Notes: generated by a model from the letters alone, not told the origin. A stretch of 64,000 bases of DNA from Streptomyces sp. NBC_00078 (GCF_026343335.1 NZ_JAPELX010000001.1:5518001-5582000); one strand, 5' to 3'; counted from the first letter of the stretch, positions 25,467 to 33,791 are shown. A program made the numbers and translations.

Positions 25467-25955
25467 TCACCGGTAGTTCACGAACTGCAGCGCGAACTCG
25501 AAGTCCTTGCCCTTCAGAAGGGCGATCACACCCTGCAGGTCGTCACGGCTCTTCGAGCTGACGCGCAGCTCATCGCCCTGCACCTGCGCCTTGATGCCCT
25601 TGGGGCCCTCGTCGCGGATGATCTTCGCCACTTTCTTCGCGTTGTCCTGGGAGATGCCCTCCTCGATCGTGGCGAAGATCTTGTACTCCTTGCCGGACAG
25701 CTGGGGCTCACCGGCGTCGAGCGCCTTCAGCGAGATCCCGCGCTTGATCAGCTTGGACTGGAAGACGTCGAGGACGGCATTGACCCGGTCCTCGGAGTTC
25801 GCCTCCATCAGGATCTTGTCACCGGACCACGAGATCGAGGCACCCACGCCCTTGAAGTCGTAGCGCTGAGAAATCTCCTTGGCGGCCTGGTTGAGGGCGT
25901 TGTCGACCTCCTGCCGCTCGACCTTCGAGACGATGTCGAAACTGGAGTCGGCCAT
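25467..25955 (-). CDS. yajQ: YajQ family nucleotide-binding protein
   Basis: A 162-residue protein with the highly conserved YajQ sequence: N-terminal SSFDIVSKVERQEVDNA, central RYDFKG and a C-terminal SKSRDDLQGVI. The family folds as two ferredoxin-like domains, and members bind nucleic acid or, in some proteobacteria, cyclic di-GMP. Function in actinomycetes is not settled. ATG at 25955 has AAGGAG upstream. It ends at the shared terminator. Confidence 0.93.
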   Translation of the reverse strand: MADSSFDIVSKVERQEVDNALNQAAKEISQRYDFKGVGASISWSGDKILMEANSEDRVNAVLDVFQSKLIKRGISLKALDAGEPQLSGKEYKIFATIEEGISQDNAKKVAKIIRDEGPKGIKAQVQGDELRVSSKSRDDLQGVIALLKGKDFEFALQFVNYR

Positions 25956-26179
25956 GTCCTGTGGCTCCTTGTATCGGGGTGCGTGTGGGGTGCGTATCGG
26001 CGGGCGTGGGGGTGGCCGCCACCCCGGCGTGATGCCAGGGCCGCATTCGGACAAGCCTAGCCACCCCTTGTCCTCCGGGCGCAGATCAATCGAGTGGCGA
26101 AGCACCCCTCCGCATCGGGTATTGTTTACGTCGTTGCCAGGGAGCACCGCCGAAGAGCAGTGCGAAGGGCAGCAACCCC

Positions 26180-26261
26180 GGCGGTGTGCCCGAGCGGCCA
26201 AAGGGAGCAGACTGTAAATCTGCCGGCTCAGCCTACCCAGGTTCGAACCCTGGCGCCGCCA
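26180..26261 (+). tRNA. tRNA-Tyr (GTA)
   Basis: An 82-base cloverleaf with a seven-pair acceptor stem (one T-G pair), anticodon GTA in the loop, a long variable arm as expected for bacterial tRNA-Tyr, and T arm CCAGG-TTCGAAC-CCTGG. The 3' CCA is not encoded. Confidence 0.95.
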
Positions 26262-26269
26262 CGCTGAGT

Positions 26270-26319
26270 GAAGAGACCCCCTCTGATCTGCGGAAACGCA
26301 GAGTGGAGGGGGTCTCTTC
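26270..26319 (+). terminator. tRNA-Tyr terminator
   Basis: A 14-bp perfect stem (26270-26283 with 26306-26319) encloses a second small stem (CTGCG/CGCAG) and starts eight bases after the tRNA. Confidence 0.85.
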
Positions 26320-26481
26320 GTATGTTCCCTTCATCATCGGGCCGTCCTGGAGAACGGCCCCACGAACCCCCGGCCGACGGTCACGATCAGGGCGCAGAGC
26401 ATCAGGCTGGCTTTCGGCCCTGTTCTAGGCGACGCCTCCTGGACGGTCATGTTGTGGACGACTGCCACAGACGGCTACTTG

Positions 26482-26871
26482 CTACGGCTCCTGCGCACCC
26501 GCCCGCACGTCCATCCGCGTCACCAGCCCGTCGCCGCCGAACCGGTACACGTGCTCGATCGTCCCCTCCGCCCACCGGTCACCCGACGCGTCCCGCATCC
26601 CGGTTCGTACGGTCACCACGACGCCCTCGCCATCCCCGTCGAGCCGCAATCCCTCCAGCCGTACGAGGGGATGCCCGGCCGTGAACTGCCGCGTCCAGTA
26701 GGCGCGTACCTCCTCGCGGCCGTGCAGCCGGACGTCGTCGAGGACGTTCGGCCAGTCCACGTCCGGCGCCAGACACCGGAGTACGAAGGTGTCGCGCTCG
26801 TCGGTAGAGAAGACCTCGTACATCCGCCGCAGCAGGGCCTCTTGTGCGGCCGGCACCCCCTCGCCTGCCAC
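26482..26871 (-). CDS. NTF2-like/SnoaL-like protein
   Basis: A 129-residue protein with the cone-shaped NTF2 fold pattern: N-terminal helix AAQEALLRRMYEVFS, a YWTRQF helix, then strands with WAEGTIEHVYRF. Such proteins bind small hydrophobic ligands or act as isomerases and lactonases. The ligand here is unknown. It begins six bases after the stop of the NAD(P)H-binding protein, so the two form an operon. Confidence 0.75.
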   Translation of the reverse strand: MAGEGVPAAQEALLRRMYEVFSTDERDTFVLRCLAPDVDWPNVLDDVRLHGREEVRAYWTRQFTAGHPLVRLEGLRLDGDGEGVVVTVRTGMRDASGDRWAEGTIEHVYRFGGDGLVTRMDVRAGAQEP

Positions 26872-26876
26872 GCTGC

Positions 26877-27533
26877 TCAGTTCCCGGCGACGGACTTCAC
26901 CGCCACCGACACCGGAGCCGACCCACTGACCAGTTCCAGAGTCAGGCCGGCCGTCGCCGGGGTGTCCACCAACTCCGCGAGTACGGCGGCCACGTCGTCA
27001 CGGGGGATCGTGCCGCGGCCCGTGTGCGCCTCCAGCCGGACCAAGCCGGTGCCGGCGTCGTTCGTCAGCATCCCGGGGCGCAGGATCGTCGCGTCGAGGG
27101 CGTCCAGCCGCAGTACGTGAGAGTCGGCCTCGCCCTTGGCGCGCAGGTACACGTCGAAGATGTCGTCCCCCTGGTGGGCGGGATCGGCGCCCATCGACGA
27201 GACGACCACATGTCGTCGTACGCCGGCCCGAACCGCCGCGTCGGCAAACAGGATCGCCGCCTCCTTGTCCACGGTTTCCTTGCGGGCTGCCCCGCTGCCT
27301 GGACCGGCGCCCGCCGCGAAGACCGCTGCGTCGGTGCCCTGCAGACACGCCGCGACCTCCTCGACCGAGGCCGACTCCAGATCCAGCAGGACCGGTTCGG
27401 CACCGGCCTCCCGCAGGTCGTCGCCGTGCTCGGCGTGACGGATGATCCCCGCAACCTCGTCTCCGCGCGCGGCGAGCAACCGTTCCAGCCGCAGCGCGAT
27501 CTGACCATGACCACCAGCGATGACAATGCGCAT
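26877..27533 (-). CDS. NAD(P)H-binding Rossmann protein
   Basis: A 218-residue atypical short-chain dehydrogenase with GGHGQIALRLERLL at residues 7-20 as the dinucleotide-binding loop, and VVVSSMGAD in the active-site region where NmrA-like proteins lack the classical Tyr-Lys pair. YwnB/YhfK-like proteins look similar. ATG at 27533 starts directly at the first beta strand. The longer open frame to 27935 has no conserved features. First gene of a two-gene operon with the NTF2-like protein. Confidence 0.85.
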   Translation of the reverse strand: MRIVIAGGHGQIALRLERLLAARGDEVAGIIRHAEHGDDLREAGAEPVLLDLESASVEEVAACLQGTDAAVFAAGAGPGSGAARKETVDKEAAILFADAAVRAGVRRHVVVSSMGADPAHQGDDIFDVYLRAKGEADSHVLRLDALDATILRPGMLTNDAGTGLVRLEAHTGRGTIPRDDVAAVLAELVDTPATAGLTLELVSGSAPVSVAVKSVAGN

Positions 27534-28087
27534 GTTTCCGACCGTACGCCCGGACGGCCCCATCCGCCGCACGACTTGAGCCACGTACGAGGGTGCGCAT
27601 GCGGGGCAGCATGCGGAGCGCACGCGAAGAGCCCACGCGCTGGGCGCACGACCTCCCCCTGCGCGCTCCCAGTGCGCCTCGATGACTTGTGTCCTGGCGC
27701 CCCACATGAGCTGATGGCTCCTCAGGCTCCTCAGGCTCCTCGGGCTCCTCGGGTGGAGACGCATGAGCCGAAAGCGCTCACGCTCAGTGCGCGGCGGCGA
27801 TGCAGTGCAGGACTCCCCTTGCATGTACGCCGCTGTGCCGACGACGTACACGTCGACAGGGATCACCCGGCGCAGGTGCCCACCCTGCGCGCCCCGCGCA
27901 CCCCAGGCGTACCGCGAGCCCCAACGCCCCAACACGCCTCAGCCCCGCCCGCTCAGACCGCTTGTCCGGGGCAATCAGACTGCCTGTCCGGGCAGTCAGA
28001 CTGCTTGTCCCGGCGCCATCGCCCTCGAACCGCCCTCGACCCGCGCGACGAGCGTCTGCCCATCTCTCACCGACTCGGTCCCCACCC
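27534..28087. other. 554-base region without a supported gene
   Basis: Between two minus-strand genes. Open frames here look like composition artefacts, rich in Arg/Pro/Ala with no domain. It contains CTCCTCAGG-type triplets near 27720-27753 and the repeat at 27961-28013. The promoter of the NAD(P)H-binding gene should lie at its left end. Confidence 0.55.
27961..28013. repeat. Tandem 21-22-bp repeat
   Basis: Unit 27961-27982 is repeated with small changes at 27983-28003, and the first ten bases again at 28004-28013. The core is TGTCCGGG followed by TCAGACTG. Confidence 0.75.
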
Positions 28088-29509
28088 TCACGACAGCGCC
28101 CCACGCCCCTGCCGGGGCAGCCCCAGTTCCGTCGCCGCAGCCGAGTTGCCGTACTCCCGTACAGCGCTTGTCCGCGCCACCACCCGCCCCCGGTGCACCA
28201 CGATCCGGCTGTACGCCAGCGACAGCGCGCCCGCCAGCCGGTCGCCGCGCAGGGCCAGCAACTCGGCCGGGAAACCCGCCTCCACGCGCACCTCGGGCAG
28301 CCCCATCACCGCCCGCGCCGACGAGCTGACCGCGTCGTACGAGTCCTCGGGCCGCAACCCGTACCGGGAGGCCAGCAGGTAGGCCGCCTCCAAGGGGTCA
28401 CCGCGCCCCACCGGGTTCGACATGTCCCGCAGGGCGCCACTGCCCGCGGCGACGCGCACGCCGGCCGTCCGCAGCAGCCGTACGGGAGCCGTGACCCGCT
28501 GATCGGTGCCGCCGCAGCCGCCCTGGGGCAGGCACACCACCGTCACCCCGGCCGCCGCGAGCTGGTCTGCCGTGCGTCGGGCCGTCTCGTCGGGCAGCTT
28601 CGCGAGGCCGCCGCACGGGCCGATCGCGACCCCGGGGCGCAGCCCGCCGGCCATCGCGACGAGCCGCGCGAGACGGGCCGGGTCGGCGGCGTCGGTGTGC
28701 AGGTCGACGGGGCAACCGTGTTCGGCGGCGACCTCGAGGACCGCCTCCACATACCCGGTCGGATCCGGGTCCAGGTCCGGACAGCCGCCCACCACGGAGG
28801 CGCCCATCTTCAACGCGTCCCGCAGCATCGAAAGCCCGTCCGCCCCCGCCACGCCGGTCAGCACCCTCGGCATCGCCACCGTCGTCAGTTCCGTCAGTCC
28901 GCGCAGCGAACGCCTCGCCTGCAGTACGGCGGCCAGCGCGCCCAACCCCTGAACATCGCCCACGTGCACGTGCGCCCGCAGCGCAGTCGCCCCGTGCCCC
29001 AGTTGCAACAGCGCCGCCTCGGTGGCCCGTCGCTGGACCTCCTGGGCTTCGTACGACGCCGGGCCGTCGCCCTCTGCCGACAGCGCGGTGTCCAGGTGGG
29101 TGTGCGGTTCGGCCGGGGCCGGCAGGAGCAGATAGCCCGTGAGATCCACGCGTGTGCCACAGCCCCGCACTCCGCCCGCAGCCAGGCTGCCGGCCGTGCC
29201 GACCGCCTCGATGCGCCCGCCGCCCAGCCGTACGTCCACGGTCCGGCCGTCCGTCAGCCGCGCCCCGCACAGCAGCAAGGCGGCCGGGTCACCCGCCTGT
29301 CCCGAGGAGCCCGGGAAACCCGAAGAAGGCAAACCCGAAGAAACTGAAGAACCCGCAGAACCCGCAGAACCCGCAGAACCCGCAGAACCGGAAGCACCCG
29401 AAGCACCCGAAGAACCGGAGGAACTGGAGGAGGACGAGCCCGATGGCGAGGACGACGAGCCCGATGAGGACGACGACGAGTGGGGCGGCTGCGGCTGGCT
29501 GTCGGGCAT
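28088..29509 (-). CDS. Amidohydrolase-superfamily protein with Ser-rich N-terminus
   Basis: A 473-residue protein. From about residue 75 it has a cytosine-deaminase-like amidohydrolase layout: LLPAPAEPHTHLDTAL (the HxH metal pair), a His in DLHTDAAD, and near the end AGSGALRDMSNPVGRGDPLE. In CodA-type enzymes the last region has an Asp right after the first Gly-Ser, and an earlier Ser-His-Cys; here these read Gly-Ser-Gly and Gly-Pro-Cys, so two metal or catalytic ligands seem absent. Residues 10-70 are almost only Ser, Gly, Ala and Pro. ATG at 29509 has GGAG upstream. Catalytic activity is doubtful. Confidence 0.75.
   Translation of the reverse strand: MPDSQPQPPHSSSSSSGSSSSPSGSSSSSSSGSSGASGASGSAGSAGSAGSAGSSVSSGLPSSGFPGSSGQAGDPAALLLCGARLTDGRTVDVRLGGGRIEAVGTAGSLAAGGVRGCGTRVDLTGYLLLPAPAEPHTHLDTALSAEGDGPASYEAQEVQRRATEAALLQLGHGATALRAHVHVGDVQGLGALAAVLQARRSLRGLTELTTVAMPRVLTGVAGADGLSMLRDALKMGASVVGGCPDLDPDPTGYVEAVLEVAAEHGCPVDLHTDAADPARLARLVAMAGGLRPGVAIGPCGGLAKLPDETARRTADQLAAAGVTVVCLPQGGCGGTDQRVTAPVRLLRTAGVRVAAGSGALRDMSNPVGRGDPLEAAYLLASRYGLRPEDSYDAVSSSARAVMGLPEVRVEAGFPAELLALRGDRLAGALSLAYSRIVVHRGRVVARTSAVREYGNSAAATELGLPRQGRGALS
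29352..29387. repeat. Four 9-bp tandem repeats in the amidohydrolase N-terminus
   Basis: CCCGCAGAA is repeated four times exactly and continues in degenerate form on both sides. On the minus strand it encodes Ser-Ala-Gly repeats. It is prone to slippage in steps of three codons, so length variation keeps the frame. Confidence 0.9.
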
Positions 29510-29777
29510 CGCGCTCCAGGGGCTCGAGGGACTGCGCAGCAGGACGCAAGATCACGCAGAGTGAGTCGAGCCTAGGGTGGCGTTCCGCTCGCGCCGGGGA
29601 GGAGCGCAATAGTCGTACCGGTGTGGCCCGTCGTGCCGGAGAGGCCTCAGGGGCTGGTGGGGGAGCCGTGAGACGGGCCGCGGCAGGGGTCTGGACAGCA
29701 GGTGGAACAAGGCCGGACGGGTGCCCCTAAACGGATTTGGGCGAACGGCAGGCGAGCGTGTAATGTCTTCATCGCTC

Positions 29778-29850
29778 GCCCCAATAGCTCAGTCGGTAGA
29801 GCGTCTCCATGGTAAGGAGAAGGTCTACGGTTCGATTCCGTATTGGGGCT
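29778..29850 (+). tRNA. tRNA-Thr (GGT)
   Basis: A 73-base cloverleaf: acceptor GCCCCAA/TTGGGGC, D arm GCTC/GAGC, anticodon stem TCTCC/GGAGA with loop ATGGTAA (anticodon GGT), and T stem TACGG/CCGTA. CCA is not encoded. Confidence 0.95.
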
Positions 29851-29896
29851 CTGGTGTGAGAGGTCCCCGTCGCAAGGCGGGGCCCGATCGCATCGC

Positions 29897-29969
29897 AGCG
29901 GTGTAGCTCAGTCGGTAGAGCAAGCGGCTCATAATCGCTGTGTCACCGGTTCAAGTCCGGTCACCGCTA
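29897..29969 (+). tRNA. tRNA-Met (CAT), elongator type
   Basis: A 73-base cloverleaf: acceptor AGCGGTG/CACCGCT, anticodon loop CTCATAA, and T stem ACCGG/CCGGT. The paired first base and the lack of three G-C pairs in the anticodon stem argue against the initiator. It is followed at 30061 by rpmG. Confidence 0.93.
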
Positions 29970-30060
29970 CTGACAGTAGCCGATTGCGGGGTCGGTCCTT
30001 CGATCGGCTACTCTTTTATGCGTTCAACCCTGTCCCATCCGTTCGTCAAGGAGCACTCAC

Positions 30061-30225
30061 GTGGCTGCCACCGACGTCCGCCCGAAGATCACGCTGGCCT
30101 GCGTGGAGTGCAAGGAGCGGAACTACATCACCAAGAAGAACCGGCGTAACAACCCGGACCGACTGGAGATGAAGAAGCACTGCCCGCGTTGCAACGCGCA
30201 CACCGCGCACCGCGAAACGCGATAA
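30061..30225 (+). CDS. rpmG: Ribosomal protein L33, zinc-binding form
   Basis: A 54-residue protein of the large subunit. CVECKERNY and CPRCNAHT give the two CxxC pairs that bind zinc, so this is the C+ form. GTG at 30061 has AAGGAGC upstream. It follows tRNA-Thr and tRNA-Met and precedes two MaoC-fold genes. The same neighbourhood (rpmG-hadA-hadB) is known from mycobacteria. Confidence 0.96.
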   Translation: MAATDVRPKITLACVECKERNYITKKNRRNNPDRLEMKKHCPRCNAHTAHRETR

Positions 30226-30236
30226 ATCAGGCTCGT

Positions 30237-30274
30237 ACGTGAGGCCGCCCCCTTTACCGGGGGCGGCCTCACGT
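30237..30274 (+). terminator. rpmG terminator
   Basis: A 16-bp perfect stem (30237-30252 with 30259-30274) with a six-base loop, 12 bases after the rpmG stop. The following 180 bases to the next gene hold short GGCAGGCA-like and AGGCAGACATC direct repeats. Confidence 0.9.
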
Positions 30275-30451
30275 CGTTTGGACGTCGGTTACCGACCGGT
30301 TCCAGCCGACTACAGGGTGCCCAGGGCAGGCACCGGCCAGGCGTCAGCCGGGTGTCAGGCGGCCAGGCAGGCACGTGGCAGGCATCTGGTAGACGTCGGC
30401 GTACAGGCAGACATCAGCGCATCAGCAGGCAGACATCGGGAGGTGCGGGCC

Positions 30452-30904
30452 ATGGCGCTCGACCAGTCCTTCGTGGGGCGGAGTTACCCGCCGACTGAGC
30501 CCTATGAGGTGGGCCGGGAGAAGATCCGTGAGTTCGCGGAGGCGGTGGGGGACCTCAACCCGGCGTACACGGACCCGGAGGCCGCCAAGGCGCTGGGGCA
30601 CCTGGATGTGATCGCCCCGCCGACGTTCGTCTTCGCGATCACTTTCAAGGCTGCGGGACAGGTCGTCGAGGACCCCCAGCTCGGCCTGGACTACAGCCGT
30701 GTGGTGCACGGTGACCAGAAATTCGCCTACGTCCGTCCGGTGCGCGCCGGTGACCGGCTGACGGTCACCTCGTCCATCGAGGCCATCAGGTCCATGGCGG
30801 GCAACGACATCCTGGACATCCGGGGCGAGGTCCGTGACGAGGCGGGCGAGCGTGTGGTGACGGCCTGGACGAAGCTGGTGGCCCGCGGGGCCGAGGAGGC
30901 GTGA
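30452..30904 (+). CDS. MaoC-fold dehydratase, HadA-like subunit
   Basis: A 150-residue single hot-dog-fold protein. It has the N-terminal MaoC pattern (FAEAVGDLNPAYTDPEAA, then VIAPPTFVFAITF) but lacks the catalytic His at the usual position, as in the non-catalytic HadA subunit of (3R)-hydroxyacyl-ACP dehydratase. It would pair with the next gene to form the active heterodimer in fatty-acid synthesis or a related dehydration. ATG at 30452 has GGGAGG upstream. The next gene overlaps or nearly touches its stop. Confidence 0.85.
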   Translation: MALDQSFVGRSYPPTEPYEVGREKIREFAEAVGDLNPAYTDPEAAKALGHLDVIAPPTFVFAITFKAAGQVVEDPQLGLDYSRVVHGDQKFAYVRPVRAGDRLTVTSSIEAIRSMAGNDILDIRGEVRDEAGERVVTAWTKLVARGAEEA

Positions 30905-30912
30905 GGAACCCG

Positions 30913-31341
30913 ATGACGGCGAAGATCGCTTACGACGAGGTCGAGGTCGGGACCGAACTGCCCGCCCGGGCCTTCCCGGTGACGCGGGCCATGCTCGTGC
31001 AGTACGCGGGTGCTTCGGGTGATTTCAACCCGATCCACTGGAACGAGAGGTTCGCCAGGGATGTCGGGCTGCCGGACGTGATCGCGCACGGCATGTTCAC
31101 GATGGCCGAGGCGATCCGTGTGGTCACCGACTGGGCCGGCGACCCGGGCGCGGTTGTCGAGTACGGCGTCCGTTTCACCCGGCCGGTGGTCGTCGCGGAC
31201 GACGACCAGGGTGCCGTCATCGAGGTCAGCGGCAAGGTGGCCGCCAAGCTCGACGACCACACGGTCCGTGTGGACCTCACGGCGACCAGCGCCGGGCAGA
31301 AGGTGCTGGGGATGTCACGGGCGCTCGTACGGCTGGCCTGA
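30913..31341 (+). CDS. MaoC-fold dehydratase, HadB-like catalytic subunit
   Basis: A 142-residue hot-dog-fold protein with the hydratase-2 motif GASGDFNPIHWNE, which contains the catalytic Asp and His, and DVIAHGMFTMA. By analogy with mycobacterial HadAB it dehydrates 3-hydroxyacyl-ACP. ATG at 30913 is preferred because GAGG lies six bases before it; GTG at 30901 (overlapping the previous stop) would add four residues. Confidence 0.87.
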   Translation: MTAKIAYDEVEVGTELPARAFPVTRAMLVQYAGASGDFNPIHWNERFARDVGLPDVIAHGMFTMAEAIRVVTDWAGDPGAVVEYGVRFTRPVVVADDDQGAVIEVSGKVAAKLDDHTVRVDLTATSAGQKVLGMSRALVRLA

Positions 31342-31535
31342 GAGGGCAACGCATCCCAGTTGATGCCTTGATGCCGTGAGCCAAGATGCCTTCGTGCGAT
31401 GGCGCGGTGGCGCGGCGATGTAAGGGGCGTTCTCCATTGCGAGGCGCCCCTTGCGCATGCATGGCCCCCTACCTGCGACAACGACTCGTGGCGAGAGAGC
31501 GTTCCCGTGCGTCCAGCGGCAGCACCGGCATCCCA

Positions 31536-31601
31536 TCCCCCCTCTTCCTCCCCCTTCCTCCCCTTCCTCCTCTTTCTTTCCCCTCTCCTTTCCTCCCTTT
31601 C
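31536..31601. repeat. 66-base uninterrupted pyrimidine tract
   Basis: Every base from 31536 to 31601 on the plus strand is C or T, built of CCTCC/TTCCTC-like blocks. Such tracts can form triplex DNA and block polymerases. It is just upstream of the tetR promoter. Confidence 0.95.
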
Positions 31602-31621
31602 GGCCCCTTCTCTACAACCGC

Positions 31622-31651
31622 TTGACCTAGTTAGTGACTGAGTACTAACTT
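31622..31651 (+). promoter_or_regulatory. tetR promoter with overlapping operator
   Basis: TTGACC (31622-31627) and TAACTT (31646-31651) are 18 bases apart and six bases before the tetR start, so the message is leaderless or nearly so. The 20-bp palindrome 31630-31649 (GTTAGT, eight bases, ACTAAC) fills the spacer. The same palindrome recurs at 32277-32296 before the exporter gene. Confidence 0.75.
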
Positions 31652-31657
31652 ACTGCC

Positions 31658-32197
31658 ATGGCCAGAATGAGCGCAGAGGAGAGGCGCGAGAGCGTCATTC
31701 GTGCGGCGACCGCAGAGTTCGCCCGCGGTGGTTACTACGGCACGTCGACCGAGGCGATCGCCAAGCGGGTCGGCGTTTCACAGCCGTATCTCTTCCGGCT
31801 CTTCCCGGGCAAGAAGGCGATGTTTCTCGCGGTGGCGCAGCGCTGCATGGAGGACACGATCCGCACGTTCGAGGAGGCCGCCGAAGGGCTGGAGGGCGAA
31901 GAAGCCCGGACTGCCATGGCGAACGCGTACACCCAGTTGATCGCGGAGCGGCCCGAGAGGCTGCTGATGCAGATGCAGATGTACGTCACCGTGGCGGCCG
32001 CCGAGCAGGCCGGTGACCACGAACTCGGCGAGGAGGTCCGGGCGGGCTGGATGCGGCTGTGGGACACGGTTCATCTGCCGCTCGGCGCCGACGTGGACGA
32101 GACGACGAGGTTCTTGGCGTCCGGGATGCTCATCAACTGCCTGGTGGCCATGGGGTTTCCTCCCGGACATCGCGTCTGGGAAGGGCTCTGTCCTTAG
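31658..32197 (+). CDS. TetR-family regulator of the MFS exporter
   Basis: A 179-residue repressor. The N-terminal helix-turn-helix is clear (RESVIRAATAEFARGGYYGT, then IAKRVGVSQPYLFRLFPGKK at about residues 38-57). The C-terminal ligand domain has no recognisable specificity. The two matching palindromes at its own promoter and before the exporter downstream indicate that it represses both. Leaderless start at 31658. Confidence 0.9.
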   Translation: MARMSAEERRESVIRAATAEFARGGYYGTSTEAIAKRVGVSQPYLFRLFPGKKAMFLAVAQRCMEDTIRTFEEAAEGLEGEEARTAMANAYTQLIAERPERLLMQMQMYVTVAAAEQAGDHELGEEVRAGWMRLWDTVHLPLGADVDETTRFLASGMLINCLVAMGFPPGHRVWEGLCP

Positions 32198-32276
32198 GCG
32201 CGGCTCAAGCGTGCTGGGCCGTCTGGAGCAATAGCCGGCGGGAAGGGCTCGCAACCGTCTTTGCGTGGCCGCAGAA

Positions 32277-32296
32277 GTTAGTGATCAATAACTAAC
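32277..32296 (+). promoter_or_regulatory. Second TetR operator, before the MFS exporter
   Basis: GTTAGT (32277-32282), an eight-base spacer and ACTAAC (32291-32296) repeat the arrangement and half-sites of the tetR operator exactly. It lies 50 bases upstream of the exporter start. Confidence 0.75.
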
Positions 32297-32346
32297 GCAA
32301 TGCAACATCCACCGATTCGTACGACCGATCACCCGCTGGGGGAGCG

Positions 32347-33789
32347 ATGTCACAGCAGACCGCACGTCGCGGGGGGACCGTCTGGGCCCTCGTCATCACC
32401 AGTGTCGCCGGATTCATGGCGGCCCTGGACAACCTCGTCGTCACCACCGCCCTGCCCTCCATCCGCAAGGACCTCGGCGGGGCGCTGGGTGACCTGGAAT
32501 GGACGGTGAGTGCGTACACACTCACCTTCGCCGTCCTCCTGATGTTCGGCGCGGCGCTCGGCGACCGCTTCGGCCGCCGCAGGCTCTTCCTCGTCGGCCT
32601 CACCGTCTTCACCGGTGCCTCCGCCGCCGCAGCCATGGCGACCGGCATCAACTCCCTGATCGCCGCCCGCGCGGTCCAGGGCGTCGGCGCGGCGATCATG
32701 ATGCCGCTGACGCTCACCCTGCTGACCGCGGCCGTGCCCATCGCCAAGCGCGGCATGGCCTACGGCATCTGGGGCGCCGTCAACGGGCTCGCCGTCGCCT
32801 CCGGACCGCTCATCGGCGGCAGCCTCACCGAGCACGTCTCCTGGCACTGGATCTTCTGGCTGAACGTCCCGCTGGGCATCGCCCTGCTGCCGCTCGCCCA
32901 CCTGCGCCTGGCCGAGTCGTACGGCTCCGGCGCCCCGCTGGACGTCCCCGGCACCCTGCTCGCCAGCGGCGGCCTGTTCGGGATCGTCTACGGCCTGGTA
33001 CGCGGGCCCGCCGACGGCTGGACCAGCTCCCTCGTGCTCACCGGCCTGTTCGCCGGCACCGCGCTCCTCGTCGGCTTCGTCGGCTACGGCATCCGCGCCA
33101 AGAACCCCATGCTCCCGATGCGGCTGTTCCGCTCCCGTGCCTTCGCCGGGATCAACGCGGCCAGCCTGCTGATGTTCCTCGGCATGTTCGGTTCGATCTT
33201 CCTGCTCAGCCAGTTCATGCAGGGTGTCCTCGGCTACTCGCCCACCGAGGCGGGCCTCAGGATGCTGCCCTGGACCGGCATGCCGATGCTGGTCGCCCCG
33301 GTCGCCGGCATCCTGTCCGACCGCATCGGCGGCCGTCCCGTCGTCGCCACCGGCCTGTTCCTGCAGGCCGTCGGCCTCGGCTGGATGGCCGCGGTGGTGG
33401 CACCCGGCGTCTCCTACGCCGCCCAGCTGCCCGCCCTGATCATCAGCGGCATCGGCATGGCCCTCTACTTCGCCCCCGCCGCCAACCTGGTCATGTCCAG
33501 CGTCCTGCCCAAGGAACAGGGCATCGCCTCCGGCGCCAACAACGCACTGCGCGAGGTCGGCGGCGCACTCGGCATCGCGATCATGGCGTCGATCTTCTCG
33601 GCACAGGGTGGCTACGAGTCCCCGCGGGCCTTCGTCGACGGCTTGCAGCCCGCGCTGGTGACGGGCTCCGCGGTTGTCGCGGTCGCCGCGGTGGCTGCCC
33701 TGCTGATACCCACCAGGCTGCGCGCCGCCGAGACCGTGAAAGCGGCCGAAGAGGCCCCGACAGCCGCGCTGGAGACGGCGTCCCACTGA
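32347..33789 (+). CDS. MFS multidrug exporter, DHA2 (EmrB/QacA) type
   Basis: A 480-residue proton-driven efflux pump with 14 predicted helices. Motifs are LDNLVVTTALPSIRKDL in helix 1 (family motif D1), GDRFGRRRLF in the first loop (motif A) and AVQGVGAAIMMPLTL (motif B with Arg). The start is ATG at 32347, with GGGGGAGCG upstream. Controlled by the preceding TetR. Its stop codon is at the left edge of the inserted IS110 element, so its native terminator is now about 1.5 kb away, at 35354-35401. Confidence 0.93.
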   Translation: MSQQTARRGGTVWALVITSVAGFMAALDNLVVTTALPSIRKDLGGALGDLEWTVSAYTLTFAVLLMFGAALGDRFGRRRLFLVGLTVFTGASAAAAMATGINSLIAARAVQGVGAAIMMPLTLTLLTAAVPIAKRGMAYGIWGAVNGLAVASGPLIGGSLTEHVSWHWIFWLNVPLGIALLPLAHLRLAESYGSGAPLDVPGTLLASGGLFGIVYGLVRGPADGWTSSLVLTGLFAGTALLVGFVGYGIRAKNPMLPMRLFRSRAFAGINAASLLMFLGMFGSIFLLSQFMQGVLGYSPTEAGLRMLPWTGMPMLVAPVAGILSDRIGGRPVVATGLFLQAVGLGWMAAVVAPGVSYAAQLPALIISGIGMALYFAPAANLVMSSVLPKEQGIASGANNALREVGGALGIAIMASIFSAQGGYESPRAFVDGLQPALVTGSAVVAVAAVAALLIPTRLRAAETVKAAEEAPTAALETASH

Positions 33790-33791
33790 CC

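Larger units (their letters stand above)
31342..31657. other. Gap before the TetR gene
   Basis: A 316-base stretch without a supported gene. It contains a 66-base pure pyrimidine run (31536-31601) and the tetR promoter/operator (31622-31651). Confidence 0.6.

Noticed and set aside
27763..28329. A plus-strand gene overlapping the amidohydrolase 3' end
   Set aside because: The predicted product is Pro/Arg/Ala-rich without structure and overlaps a convincing minus-strand gene.
29897..29969. Initiator tRNA-fMet
   Set aside because: The first base is paired and the anticodon stem lacks the three consecutive G-C pairs of initiators, so the elongator form is preferred.
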